DNA of 64,000 bases. Origin: Rhinolophus ferrumequinum. Taxonomy: Eukaryota; Chordata; Mammalia; Chiroptera; Rhinolophidae. The notes beneath the pieces are model-generated. The model saw only the letters and a program-made list of their open reading frames with translations, did no database searches and was not told where the DNA came from. The DNA lies in the NCBI RefSeq assembly GCF_004115265.2, contig NC_046301.1, positions 40,016,714 to 40,080,713 of the forward strand. The letters are read 5' to 3'. Each line of letters begins with the position of its first letter. Within the stretch, counting starts at the first letter, position 1. The position numbers were made by a program, and so were the translations under genes. Of the stretch, positions 45,925 through 61,552 are shown piece after piece.

Positions 45925-46480
45925 ACCAGGCACTGTTTTAGGTGCTGGGGACAGAGCAGTGCACAAAACCCAGACTTAGCCTCTGGAGGGTGATATTTTG
46001 GTGGGGGAATTCAGATCATAAACAATCACAAGTAAATGAGGCAATTTCAGAGAATGATACATGCTAAAATAAAAAAGATGGACTGTATAGAGAGTGTTCA
46101 GGAGGGGCAAATCTAAATGGGGTAGACAGGAAAGGCTTCTGAGGACGGGACAGCTGAGCTGAGATCTGAATAAGGAGAACGAGGGAGCCATGTTAAAATT
46201 CAGGGAAGAACGTTCTAAGCTGAAGAAAGAGCACATGCAAAGGCCCTGAGGCTGGAGAATGCCTGGTATGTTTGAGGAACAGCAAGGAAGCCAGGGTGCC
46301 TGTTGCCGAGTGAGCGAAGGCCAAGTGGGAGGAAGTGAGGGCAGGGATGGGACGGGAACAGGATGCAGGGCCTTGGGGAGGACTTGGGCTTTTACTCAGA
46401 GGGAGGTGAGAGCCATGGAGGTTCTGAGCAGAAGAGGGATGTGACCTGACTTGGGTGTTCACAGGCGTCCTCTGCCTGCT
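45925..46480 (-). mobile_element. L2 LINE 3'-end fragment, reverse
   Basis: Reverse L2 pattern: 'ggtgctggggacagagcagt', 'gcacatgcaaaggccctgag', then a 'cagggccttggggaggactt' block. Confidence 0.55.
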
Positions 46481-46814
46481 GAGGGAGAGACCAGAAGTTG
46501 AGGACAGACGACTGGAGACCTGGGAGGCAGCTGCTGTAAGGGAATCCAGATGTTGTGTTGAGCTGGGATCATGGTGGGGGGTGTCGATAGGGGGATGTGG
46601 AGGAATTCAGGGTCTAAGCAAGAACTGGTAGTCCTGGCTGAGGGGTTGGATCTGCCATGAAGAAGGAGAAGGTATGGATGACGCTGGACTTTGGCCTGAG
46701 GATGTGGAAGATGGGGTGTCCACTACTAGACTGACTTAGTGAGACTTGCCTCTCACCCTACCGCCCCCTCCCCCACCCCTTCTCCCCGCTTCTGCTGCAG
46801 TCTCCAGAGGTTCC

Positions 46815-47165
46815 TTTAGTACATCAGGCAGGTCCGGAGCCTCAGGGCCTTTGCACTTGCTGTTCCCCCGTCAGGTCTGCTCTTTCTCAGACATCCCCAG
46901 GCCTTCCTCCCTCACCTCCTTCAGGTCTTTGTTCAAATGTCACTTCCTCCAGGCTTCCCTCTTCTTAGATCGCCCCTGTACAGATCCCCATGTCTCTCTG
47001 CTCTTTATCTTGAGCACTCAGCGCCATCTAATACACTTCATTAATCTTATACTTTACTTTGTTCCTGATGGGCAAGGATTTTGTGTTTTGTTCCCGACTG
47101 TATTCCCAGCACCCAGAATTGAGGTCGGCAACAGTAAGCACTCAGTGAATGCTTGTTGAATGAAT
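46815..47165 (+). mobile_element. L2 LINE 3'-end fragment
   Basis: A second plus-strand L2 end: 'agggcctttgcacttgctgt', 'aggtctttgttcaaatgtca', then a 'gtaagcactcagtgaatgct' end. It stops about 230 bp before the ANGPTL6 start codon. Confidence 0.6.
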
Positions 47166-47398
47166 GCATGAGCTATGCAGTCCCGCAGGGCTTCTGGACC
47201 TCAGTGGAGAGGCCAGAGCGGTATCCCATTGGGTAGTTTCCAGCCTCGGGAGTCTGTAGACCCAGAGCCAGGCAGGTGTAGACACGGGCATTCCCGCGTG
47301 GGATCAGCTGGGTTTAGCCCGGTCTGAGATTCAGGGCCCGAGTCTGGGTTCCCGGGTCCCTCCCTCCTTCCTGTTTGTCCTCTGCCTGCAGGTCCGCC

Positions 47399-50300
47399 AT
47401 GTGGGCGCCCGGGCTGCGCACGCTGCAGCTGCTGCTCCTGCTGGGCGCATCGTGGGCGCGGGCAGGTGCCCCGCGCTGCACCTACACCTTCGTACTACCC
47501 CAGCAGAAGTTCACGGGTGCCGTGTGCTGGAGCGGGCCAGCATCCGCGGGCCCGATGCGGGAGGCGGTGAACGCCAGCGAGGTGGCGGCGCTGCGCGTGC
47601 GCGTGGGCCGTCACGAGGAGCTGCTGCGCGAACTTCACCGGCTGGCGGCGGCCGACAGCGCCGTGGCCGGCGATGTGCGCGCATTGCGCAAGGACAGCCG
47701 CGGCCTGAGCGCGCGCCTGGGCCAGCTGCGCGCGCAGCTGCAGCACGAGGCGGACCCAGAAGCTGGGCCCGGCGCGGGAGCGGAGCCCGCCGCCGCACTG
47801 GCGTTACTTGGGGAGCGTGTGCTCAACGCGTCTGCCGAGGCGCAGCGCGCCGCCGCCCGCTTCCACCAGCTGGACGTCAAGTTCCGTGAACTGGCGCAGC
47901 TGGTCAGCCAACAGAGTAGCCTTATCGCCCGCCTGGAGCGCCTGTGTCCAGGAACCTCGGGCGGGCAGCAGCAGGTAACCCCGTAGTCCCCCCAGAATCG
48001 CAGCCACTTCATGTGCGCATTGTCTGTAAGATGGGTCTCTTGCAACCCCAGAATGTCTTAGCAGCAGTTCCGGAAATCTGGAGTTCCAAAAACTGGATTC
48101 CTACCTCTCCTCCCATAACTCATTTGGGTCAAAACGCAACTGTTGGCTACTTAGTGTTTACTGAATCCACTTCATATGACTATTCTTAGGATCCTGTAAT
48201 CAAGCATATTGTGTGGATCAAGACCAAAGATCCATGATGTGGAGGTGTTATGTAATACTCAATATACATCCTGTGTCAGTTTCTAATTCCTGCCATATTA
48301 TTATGCATTTTGGAACATGTCTGGCTCTGGGTTTTGAATCAAGAGATTGTTGCTCCGTGACAGCCCCGACCATACAGGGTTGTGGGGAACATTCAGTAAG
48401 TTAATACTCGTTGTTGGAAGTACTCATGTTATCCCTACTTTATAGAAAAGAAGTTGGAGGCACAGATTGGTTAAGCTGTGCACACCAGAGCAGGAATTTA
48501 GGCCCAACTGTCTGCTCTTAACAGCTAGTTAGGCTTTTGGAGAGGATCAATCCATGCTCCTGATCTCCCACCCATCTGGGTGCTGGGAGATTTAGGAGCT
48601 GAGTGGCCTAGGCTGAAGGTTAGTGCAATCACATCTGATTTTCTTGGTCTCCCCAGGTCCTGCCACCGCCCCTGGTACCTGTGGTTCCAGTCAGTCTGGT
48701 GGGTGGCACGAATGATACCAGCAGGAGGCTAGACCCAGCCCCAGAGCCCCAGAGCCAGCAGGAGCCCTTGGCTTCTTCCATGCCCACAGGGTACCCTGCT
48801 GTTCCCACCAAGCCAGCGGGTAAGATGAGGGCAGGGCTGTTGGAGGTGTGAAGAGCCAGGGGACTTCCAGTGCAGCATGAATATAAGGAAATAGGCGTCA
48901 GGATTTTAACAGCAGATTCCTCTCATGGTGAGAGGACTGGAGGAAATAATACTTTTAATCTGGTGATGGAACATGGAGCTATGGCTCCTAGTCTAATAAA
49001 GACCAAAATTTTTACTATGGTATGAAAACAGGAGAGGAAGCCCGCTTATATTGATGAAGGGACAGGGAATTTAGGACGGCTACTTTGGTGAGAATTTGAG
49101 CTTGGTTCAGCGTGCCATGTTCAGGACTTATATTCTGGTGAGACCATTGAGCCAGGATTTAAAAACCCCAGGCTCCACATGTGCTATAGTGAAGGAAGAG
49201 TGACTTAAGGATCTTATTAAGGTAAAGAAATGGGTATTGGGGCTCTTATTTTGGTGAAGGAATGGGAGAGGCAGGACTACTATTCTGATGAGGATACCAG
49301 TGAGAAGTAAAACTCTTACTCCAGTAGGGGTTGGTTGGTCCGGGCCTCCCCCATATCTCTGTGCTCACAGGCCCATGGCAGGATTGTGCAGAGGCCCATT
49401 GGGCAGGCCATAGGCAGAGTGGAGTGTATGAGCTGCAACTGGGCCGGCATGTGGTGTTGGCATGGTGTGAGCAACAGCTGGAAGGTGGAGGCTGGACTGT
49501 GATCCAGAGGCGGCAAGATGGCTCTGTCAACTTCTTTACTACCTGGCAGAACTACAAGGTGGGTGCAGGTAGGCAGGGCTGGGCAGGGGAGGGGACCGGC
49601 TCCTGACTTCTTGACTTTCCTGCCCTGCCAGGTGGGTTTTGGGCAGCCTGATGGGGAATATTGGCTGGGCCTTGAACCTGTGCATCAGCTGACCAGCCGT
49701 GGAGACCATGAGCTGCTGGTGCTCCTGGAAGATTGGAGGGGCCGTGGTGCACGTGCCCACTACGATGGTTTTTCCCTGGAGCCTGAGAGCGACCACTACC
49801 GCCTACGGCTTGGCCAGTACCATGGAGATGCTGGAGACTCTCTTTCCTGGCACAATGACAAGCCTTTCAGCACTGTAGATAGGGACCGAGACTCCTATTC
49901 TGGTAAGGAACTCTTATTCTTGTGGCGGCGGAGGGGTGTAGGGGAGGAAGGACTCCTAGAGAGGGAATGAAAGGGTGGGGTAAGACTTCCTCCTGGTAAG
50001 AAGCAGGGTATGCGAGAGAACAGAGGATAGGACTTTTATTCTGGTAAGAGAACAGGGAACTCAAGACTCCTTCTCTGATGAGGCAATAAGAGTCAGGACT
50101 CCTGTTCTGGTGAAAGGCAGGGCATGCATGTGGGGAGCGTGGGGGTGTTGTGAGAGCTAGGACTTATTCTAGAAAGGAAACAGAAAAGATTTTTTTCCTG
50201 GTAAAGGAATGAGGGGTAGAGCTCCTAGTTTGCAGAAAAGAGTGGGGAAAGTATGACTTGTAGTTTAATAAGGGGCTATGGAAGGAATTACGGCCATTGC

Positions 50301-50602
50301 TCTGAAGAAGAAAGTGGGGGCCAGAGGATGCCTGGCAAAAGCCTTGCACTAGTGAAGTACTGGTAGAGGCTTTTATTCTGGTAGGAGGACATGGACTCTC
50401 TCTTCCCTTAGGTAACTGCGCCCTGTACCAGCGGGGAGGCTGGTGGTACCATGCCTGTGCCCACTCCAACCTCAATGGTGTGTGGCACCGTGGTGGCCAC
50501 TATCGCAGCCGCTACCAGGATGGTGTCTATTGGGCTGAGTTTCGCGGCGGAGCTTACTCTCTCAAGAAGGCTGCCATGCTGATCCGGCCCCTGAGGCTGT
50601 GA
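47399..50602 (+). CDS. ANGPTL6: Angiopoietin-like 6, secreted fibrinogen-domain protein, complete
   Basis: Secreted angiopoietin-related growth factor. Five coding exons: 47399-47974, 48657-48819, 49371-49558, 49632-49902 and 50412-50602, 1,389 bases for 462 residues (human 470), all in phase. The start is the ATG at 47399, directly after a CAG acceptor-like CCTGCAG and CCGCC context. A signal peptide follows (LRTLQLLLLLGASWARA, cut near 22). A Leu/Arg/Glu-rich coiled coil runs from about 60 to 190, and a Pro-rich hinge is encoded by the second exon. The fibrinogen-like domain runs from about 248 to the end, with WTVIQRRQDGSVNFFTTW, WHNDKPFSTVDRDRDSYSGN and CAHSNLNGVWHRGGHYRSRY. The last exon ends IRPLRL and TGA. 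It is tail to tail with SHFL, with stops 288 bp apart. Confidence 0.97.
48410..48560 (-). mobile_element. MIR SINE in ANGPTL6 intron
   Basis: Antisense MIR text: 'tatccctactttatagaaaa', 'gcaggaatttaggcccaact' and 'gtctgctcttaacagctagt'. It lies in intron 47975-48656. Confidence 0.5.
48950..50391 (+). repeat. Degenerate array of splice-donor-like units across ANGPTL6 introns
   Basis: About twenty units spaced 25-60 bases apart share the rough pattern AGGACTCTTATTCTGGTGAG followed by AA and a G-rich stretch. Good examples start at 49123, 49240, 49273, 49982, 50029, 50064, 50096, 50159 and 50369. The end of the 49632 exon, GACTCCTATTCTG before its GTAAGG donor, fits the same pattern. Several units keep a GTAAG- or GTAAA-type donor (49996, 50044, 50201). 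The units are diverged, so the array is old. Confidence 0.65.
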
Positions 50603-50890
50603 TCATCTGTCTGTCTGTCCCCCAGGTCCCAGGGGATGTTTGTCAGCAGAAGCCGAAGTGGTCGTGGCCACACCTCCTGTGTGGTTCAGTGCGTGCTATG
50701 TCCCTCAGACCTTCCTGTTGTCATCGATCTGCTCCCCAGGGCCCTGAAAACAGCACCCAGGAATCCCCCTGCCAACATCTCTTAACCCAGGCGCCTCCCC
50801 AAGGGCACTTCGATCTCGGTTTGAGCTCATATTTTATAATAACACAAAATACCACAGACCATGTCTGGTTTGCATCTCCACCTGGCAGGG

Positions 50891-55045
<4,155 letters not shown>

Positions 55046-55186
55046 GGTGGCAGTCACGCAGGTCCCCGCGAGGGTCCGCACTGCGCGCTCGGAGTCCCCC
55101 TACCTGGGCGCGCCCCGCGGTCCAGCCGCGCGCAGGGCAGGGGGCGGGGCTCCGGGCCGGCTCCTCCCTTCCTTCCCGGCCCCCTC

Positions 55187-55196
55187 TTTCGCTTTC
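55187..55196 (-). promoter_or_regulatory. ISRE/IRF-type element in the SHFL promoter
   Basis: On the minus strand the sequence reads GAAAGCGAAAG, fitting the GAAANNGAAA core of interferon-stimulated response elements. It lies about 142 bases upstream of the SHFL start codon in a CpG-rich promoter (55046-55420) with several GC boxes. SHFL is a known interferon-stimulated gene, so the placement makes sense. Function is inferred. Confidence 0.6.
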
Positions 55197-55744
55197 GATT
55201 GCAGGGAAGCGCTAGCTCCACCCTGGCTCCGCCTCTGCTCTTGTGCCCCAAACCGAGGAGGGCTCCCGGGGTCCGCACTCTGCGGCTGAGCGCGCAGACC
55301 TCCGCCAGGAGAGGCGGCGCGGCCTCTGCAGTCGGTCACATGTCCCCACGCTGCGCGGGGTCCGCGTCTTCACGTCCCTCGTGGGGGCGGGGCCGCATCG
55401 GAAGGCCGCTGCGAATCTCGGGCTCCCCCTTCGAATCTGCTACCCCCGCCGCAGCTCGCGCTCCCCTAGTTCATCGCCTTCTCTCCTCACCCAGAAATCA
55501 GGCGCTAATTAAGACCTGGGCACCTTCCTGACTCTGAGCCTCTTACCCGGCCACATCCCCTCTCTGAACCTCAGTTTACTCCTCTATAAAATGGGGGTGA
55601 TAAGTGACTACATTCTGGGGGTGTGTGTACGCGTGCGCGCCAGGATTCCAGACCCCGGATAGAACGCTTAGTAGCTCTTGGCATGCAAACTAGTCGGGCC
55701 AGCTACTCGGTGCCCGTCCAAAGGGACAGGCAGTGGGGGGATGG

Positions 55745-55835
55745 GGGTGCTTGTTAAAAATACAGGTTCCTGGTCCGGCCGTCAGCGGTTCCAGGGAATC
55801 TGTATTGTAAATCCAAAGGTTGAGAACCCCGACGT
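55745..55835. mobile_element. hAT-Charlie relic (MER5A-like)
   Basis: Has 'gttaaaaatacaggttcctg' and 'ccagggaatctgtattgtaa', with a 'ggttgagaacccc' end. These are the usual MER5A phrases. Confidence 0.6.
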
Positions 55836-56021
55836 CCACGACGATTCTAACCCACCCAGCACAGGGGGCTGGAGGGGCTCTGGCCCAGCCCGGAGATTTC
55901 AGGGATGGTTTCTTGGAGAAAGGAACGGCTCGTATAGTCCTTGGAGTTTGAGGTCTTAGCTAGATGAAGCACAGAGTGGGGAGAAGGAAGCAGCTGGTGA
56001 AAAGACCCCAGAAGCAAGAGA

Positions 56022-56232
56022 GTCTGACGTTTCTCAGCCTCCTCACGGCTGCCATTTCGGGCTGGGGAGTTCTTTGTGGTGGGCTCCGTGCTGTGCATTG
56101 TAGGATGTTGAGCAGCTTCCCTCCCTGTCCTCCGCCCACTGGATGCCGGTGGCACCCCACACACACCAGTTGTGACAACTGAAAATGTCTCCAGACATTG
56201 CCAGATGTCCTCTGGGGGGCAAAATTGCATTA
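56022..56232 (-). mobile_element. hAT-Charlie MER20
   Basis: Antisense MER20: 'gtgctgtgcattgtaggatg', 'ttgagcagcttccctccctg' and 'ctccagacattgccagatgt', ending in 'ggggggcaaaattgc'. It is nearly full length. Confidence 0.75.
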
Positions 56233-56754
56233 GGATAATGACTCTAAATTGTTTTCCCAATTATGCACCTCCATCAGTCAGAATGTTGAAGCTCTACCCC
56301 CAGATGGATATTTACTTATAAATTATGTAGAAATACAGTTATACCAATGGATTCTGTAGATTATTTTATAATAATATATTATTACATATTCTTTAGCAAA
56401 CAAAAAATGGAGATAAAAAATAGGTGCGCTGATGTTTTCTACTTGAACCCCAAAGCTTTGTAGGTCTAGAGACTGCTCTCTTAGCGAATGTAAACAGTTC
56501 ATGGTTCTTTGTGGCTGAATGGTGGAATTTCAGACAGGGATGGGGGCCCGAAGTCTGCACAGACGACCTGGGATTTTGTCCTGAGGGAAGTGGGAAGGCC
56601 TGGGGGGCTTTCCCTTTACAGCTGCCAATTACTACTTACCCAGTGGAGGGGAAGGTCACAGCTATGTCCCATCCCCTGGCCAGGGTGGACACCGAGTGGG
56701 CAGGAAACAGGTGGGAGACTGATCCAGCTATGACAAGAATCAAGACTGCTAGAT

Positions 56755-57060
56755 TCTTATAATAATGGCCACCATATTGAATGCTTACACTGTGCCAGGC
56801 ATTGAACAAAACAAAGATCCCCAGAATGTAGAGCTGCCATTATAGTGGGGGAGACAGACAAGAAACAAATATATAATAGGACAGGAAATAATAAGTGCTA
56901 GGGTGAAATATGAACTGAGATAGGGGGATAGAGAAAGGGGGATCAGGGAAAGCAGTGGGAAGTGACATCTGAGGGGAAACCTGAAGGAGGTGGGAGAAGA
57001 GTTCCAGGCAGAATGAACAGCAAGTGCAAAGGTCCTGAGGTGGGAGCATGGGAGGACTGT
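56755..57060 (-). mobile_element. L2 LINE fragment, reverse
   Basis: Reverse L2 pattern: 'ttacactgtgccaggcattg', 'ggggagacagacaagaaaca' and 'gcaagtgcaaaggtcctgag'. Confidence 0.6.
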
Positions 57061-57062
57061 TA

Positions 57063-57480
57063 GTAGTTGTAGTATTTCTCTATTGCTGTGTAACAAATTA
57101 GCCCCAAACTTATTATTTCATATAGTTTTTGTGGGTCAGGAATCCAGGAGTGGCTTCGCTGGGGTTTTCTGGCTCAGGGTCTATCTGTTTCTGAGGTGGC
57201 TCACTTACATGGCTGGCAGGTGGGTGTTGGCTATTTGTGAAATGCCTCAGCTCCTCCTTAGTGGAGATGTACTCCCAGCTTGGCAGCTGGCCTCCCCAGA
57301 GCAAGTGATCCAAGAGAAGGAAAGCCGGGTGGAAGTTGTATCATTTTGTGACCCAGCTTTGGAAGTCACATTGCATCACTTCTGCTGCTACCTCCTGCAT
57401 GTCACTAGATCCAGCCCAGGTCAGGGACGGGGAATGAAGACTCCACCCTCTCTCTCCTCCCACTCTCCCATCTCCCGCTG
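57063..57480 (-). mobile_element. Solo LTR of the ERVL-MaLR (MLT1) group, fossil
   Basis: Read on the minus strand it follows an MLT1-type LTR, closing in the block that is inverse of 'ctattgctgtgtaacaaatt'. Internal phrases include 'gagcaagtgatccaagagaa' on the plus strand. It is a lone LTR, diverged and of old mammalian age. Confidence 0.6.
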
Positions 57481-58286
57481 GAGTCTCTCATTGGCTGCAA
57501 CAGAAGGCAAGGAGGGCAAGGGAGCAGGTCTTGTTATCAGCCTCTCAGGGAATAGAGCTGGGGAGAGAAGGGTGAGAATTAATAGGGGAGGACAAACAGA
57601 AGATCAAACCGGAGTATTGAATGTTGGCATTGTACATGAACAGAAAAATAAACATTCCCAGCGATCACATGGGGCTGCTCCCTATCCACCAGCAGTTCTG
57701 TTTGAGATTTGCAGCCATCTTAGCCTGGCCAGATGTAACTTGTTTGTGCAGTGGTGTGAGCATTCCTGCATTTTATCCTTTGTCTTTATAAAAAGGTGTG
57801 GAAAGGGAGACAATGGATGTACTGATAACAGTGATAAGAAATGTAGCCTCTGACACTTTAGTATAATTGAGTCAAAGATGGAGCCCATTTGATCCATCCA
57901 TTCATTAATTTGACAAACATGCATCAGGTGCCTTTTTGGCAGCAAGCATAGTGCTGGGGACCATTTCTGCCCTTCCAGAGTAATGGTTTTAATGGGAATT
58001 TTAAACTACGTATCTCATTTGATCCTCATAGCAACCTATGAAGCAGGTAGTAGTATTATAAATGGGAAAACAGTTTTTTTTCCTGACTGCAAGAATCTCC
58101 TCAAGGGGTGAGTTACTTAGGAGTTACTTAGGTGAAGAGATGCAGAGCAGAGGGAGCAGCATGTGCAAAGGCCCTGAGATAGGAAGGCGCTTGGTCCATT
58201 GAGAAAGCTAAAGGTCAGTGTGGCTGGGCTTAGTGAGAAGCAGGGAAAGTGGAAGGGGGTGAAGCTTGTGCCAAAAGCAGCAAATA

Positions 58287-58408
58287 TATATATTTTTAAT
58301 TAAACTTTATTGGGGTGACAATGGTTAGTAAAGTCACATAGGTTTCAGGTGTACAATTCTGTAATACATCATCTATATATCACATTGTGTGTTCACCACC
58401 CAGAAAAA
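58287..58408 (-). mobile_element. Short L1 3'-end insertion
   Basis: About 120 bases with 'ttattggggtgacaatggtt', 'aggtttcaggtgtacaattc' and 'gtgtgttcaccacccag', a lineage L1 3' UTR in antisense. AAAGCAGCAAAT repeats at both ends (58275-58286 and 58410-58421) fit a target-site duplication. A MIR-like piece lies just upstream near 58.0-58.1 kb. Confidence 0.6.
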
Positions 58409-59429
58409 AAAAGCAGCAAATCTTGGCTTTCAGCTGGACCCTTTGAAGCTTAAGCTGGTGACCATATGTTTAATTGTGGAGGAAGTGGACACAATTGGAG
58501 CATGTGTGTGCTTTGTGCAATCGAGTAAATTTTTCCCTCAGTTTAACCAAATGAAGAACGTTGGCAATGCCCAGAATTGGAGGTGTGGGGAAATGGGAAC
58601 TCTCCAAACTGTTGGAGAGGGTGTCCCTTGGTAGAATCTTTGGAGAGGGCAATTTGGCAAAACCTTCTAAAGCATTAACAATGCTGAATTAACCATTTCT
58701 TTCATTTTGTGTATTCTGACGCTTTGACATCTGGGGCCTCGTGACCCTGGGGGCACTACTCCTCCCTGGGCACACACAAACCATTTGTGGGCATTTCTGC
58801 ATGTGCATTTCCACACCACCTTTACTTCCCACATTGCTTATTTCTCTAACAATTGCATTTTTTTGGCATTGCTTTTGTAATCAGAACCAAAATATACACA
58901 GTAAAACAAATTCAATTACTTTACAAAATAATATGTATGAAACTCTGGAAATATATCTTTGACAATGACACCTAACTGGAGAGACATAATTTGGGATTTC
59001 ATAATTTGTATAGTCTTCAGTGAATAGAATGTCCTTTACAACACAGAAATCTGTTGTTAGAGTTTTGCGAAATCAGTTTCAAACACATTTCCAGTAATGC
59101 ATTACGTGCAAAAGTTGGGGTCCTGCTCAAATGAATTCGGTGAGTGGAGAAATCTCAGTGGCTGAAATACTCTGAGTGTGTCCAAGGCTCGCTGGGTGCC
59201 AGGCTTTCTGTGGTATGTCCTCTGGGCTTGAGGCTACAAGTCATCCCTCAGCCTTTTGGCTTAGATAACACTGTCCCGTTCTCAGATGAAGAATCTGAGT
59301 TTCAGAGAGATTAAGCAGATCATGCAGGACACCCAGCTAATAAGTGGCATAGCATAGCCTGAGCTTGAACCTAGGCCAGCTGTCCACAATGCTCCTTCAA
59401 GCCAGAACTGAGGACAAGAAGTACAGAGG

Positions 59430-59590
59430 TCAAGGGATGCATTTTGGAGCCAGACAGTCTGGGTTTGAGTCAGTTGCTAGCTCTTTGAGCAATTTCTTGA
59501 CCTTTCTGGGCCTCAGTTTCACCATCTCTGAAATGGGAATAGAATTGTTGTGGGAGTTCCATGAGTTAATATAGATAAACCATTTAGACC
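59430..59590 (+). mobile_element. MIR SINE
   Basis: Shows 'gagccagacagtctgggttt', 'gcaatttcttgacctttctg', 'ggcctcagtttcaccatctc' and 'gagttccatgagttaatata'. A reverse MIR-like piece precedes it at 59270-59390. Confidence 0.65.
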
Positions 59591-59880
59591 TGCACTGTCT
59601 GACAGGGTAGTCACTGGCCACATATGGCATTTGAGCCCTTGAAACATCGCAGGTCCTAATCCAGATGTGCTGCCAGTGTCAGATGCACACTGGATTTGGA
59701 AGACTTATGTAAAACAACACATCAATGACTTTTTATATTCATTACATGTTGAAGTGATAATAGTTTGGATATATTGGGCTAAATAAAATTATTATAATTA
59801 ATCTCACCGCTTTTGTTTTGTTTTTACCTTTTTAAGATTTAAAATTACATATGTGGCTTGCATTATATTTTTATGGGATT
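59590..59880 (+). mobile_element. Non-autonomous DNA transposon relic (hAT-like)
   Basis: Begins with CACTGTCTGACAGGGTAGTC and carries 'tagtcactggccacatatgg', 'ttggatatattgggctaaat' and 'aaaattacatatgtggcttg', the body of a common mammalian hAT-type element. I cannot give its exact family name with confidence. Confidence 0.5.
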
Positions 59881-60574
59881 TTGCTGACTTAGAGGATACC
59901 AAGGAAATAGTCCAAAAAACACGTAGCTATTTTTATTACCACACCACCTTGGTTTCTGTTGCTTTTCCAAAGGCGTGGCCTGTGAGAACCAGTCCTCTGC
60001 TCCAGCCCTGGACTTGGTGGCCCTGTCTCTGCTCCTGGCAGCAGAAACAGTCACAGTTAATCATTGATTCTACATTGCAGAAAGCTCACAGGGAAAGTAT
60101 TGGGAAAGTGCATGAGGTGCCCGCACCAAACTCTTAGCTCTGGGAGCTGGGATGGCCAGGTGATTTCATCTCTTTATATTTTAATTTCAAAATATCAAAT
60201 TTGTGGATAGCTTCCCCCAAAAAACAAAACAAAAGAAAACAAAACAACGCTCTACCCTTTTTCTTTTCTGGTTGCAAAAGTAAAGCATGCTTGTTTGCCT
60301 TTTTTCCCCCTAATGCTAAACATTAAGAAATGTTTGATTTAGAAGGAGGAACTCTGTACACACAGGAAAAGAAAACGTTAAGTTATGGTTTTGCCTGTGG
60401 CTATCGGGGTGTCTGCAAATGTGGAGGAAAAGGAACATACAAACCAATCACGGATAGCTCTAGTTCCTGGGGAGGGGTAAAGAGTGGGGTTCACAGGGAA
60501 GAGCACCACATTTTCTTTCCTATATGTCTGCCTTTTGGGGAATCCTTTTGCTAGAATGTCTTCATGTATCCTTA

Positions 60575-60615
60575 AATAATGAATAATAATAATAATAACA
60601 ATAATAATAATAATA
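60575..60615. repeat. (AAT)n microsatellite, interrupted
   Basis: AAT/ATA units with one C interruption. Confidence 0.85.
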
Positions 60616-60980
60616 GAAGGGGATAACTCCTAATTGCCCTTGCCCCTGGGATAACTCCCATTAAATATGATGTATGTTCTTCCAGGTTTTTCCTTTGAGC
60701 TACTTATTTTTCTATCTGATGATATATTCAAAGAAAAACAATAGCTTTAAAATATGTTCAGATTTCTGAACAAACAGTTTTGGGATCAAAAGAGGAACTT
60801 TGTTGCTGGGTGCTCCCGGAAGATACACACCATTTCAGCGTCTCTATCTTCTTATTTATAAAATGTGAAGAGTAGCAGCCCCCATTTCATGGATTTGCTG
60901 GGAGAAGAAAAGACATTAATGTGGGTGAAGTGCATAGGCCAGAGCTTGCACATAATAGGTAAACAAAAAATGTTTGTTTT

Positions 60981-61164
60981 GGGGACAGCCAGTTAGCTCA
61001 GTTGGTTATAGCATGATGCTTATAACACCAGGGTTGCTGGTTCGATCTCCACATGGGCCACTATGAGCTGTGCCCTCCACAACTAGATTGAAACAACTAC
61101 TTGACTGGAGCTGATGGGTTCTAGAAAAACACACTTAAAATAAATACAAGGTTTTTTTTTTTTA
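60981..61164 (+). mobile_element. Bat-type tRNA-derived SINE, copy 3
   Basis: It begins GGGGACAGCCAGTTAGCTCA and has 'gcatgatgcttataacacca', 'gctggttcgatctccacatg' and 'gagctgtgccctccacaact'. The family is as for the 24627 copy, but a shorter form. A GTTTGTTTT repeat flanks it on both sides. Confidence 0.8.
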
Positions 61165-61552
61165 AGTTTGTTTTGACTCTTGTTACAATATGGGGGTTCA
61201 GAACAGAGTCCAAAATGCTTCTCTGCCACTTAAGACCCTGAATCCATGGCTGAACCCACTGAAGTGCTTTGTTTGCTCATACATAAAATGGGATCATAGC
61301 ACTTGTGCCTGTTATAGGATTAAACTAGAGAATGAGACACACAGGAGGTACTCACTCTTCCTTCAAGGGGTCCCAGGGGCATCAATAAAAAACCACAAGG
61401 CTCCACATGGCTGTCCTGGTTGGAGGAGGAGGGAACATCTAGGCAGTATTCTAGGAGGAGATGTTATGTGAGATGCAAGAATCTATAGGTATGGAGTTCG
61501 GGTGGGAGAAGGAAAAAGCTGAACCAGGAGTTCTCAAACTTTCCAGAGCAGG

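Larger units (their letters stand above)
42700..47390. other. Spacer between PPAN promoter and ANGPTL6
   Basis: No coding gene seen. It contains a pyrimidine-rich tract (42960-43290) of short CTCC/TCTG repeats, two TG runs, one hairpin, a MIR and three L2 pieces. Non-coding first exon(s) of ANGPTL6 may lie here, but I cannot place them from sequence. Confidence 0.5.
55420..61550. other. Intergenic region beyond the SHFL promoter
   Basis: No gene is evident. It carries MER5A-, MER20- and other hAT-like relics, MIR, L2, one LTR, a short L1 end and a SINE, listed separately. A long GC-rich plus-strand open frame (54617-55531) overlaps the SHFL promoter and shows no protein family. Confidence 0.55.

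Noticed and set aside
47375-47398. Earlier ANGPTL6 start upstream of the ATG at 47399
   Set aside because: The upstream part has no ATG and precedes the exon's acceptor site. The signal peptide follows the 47399 ATG directly.
57083-57853. 256-codon plus-strand frame
   Set aside because: It overlaps an old solo LTR and continues into unique sequence. There is no domain, and the composition is that of non-coding DNA.
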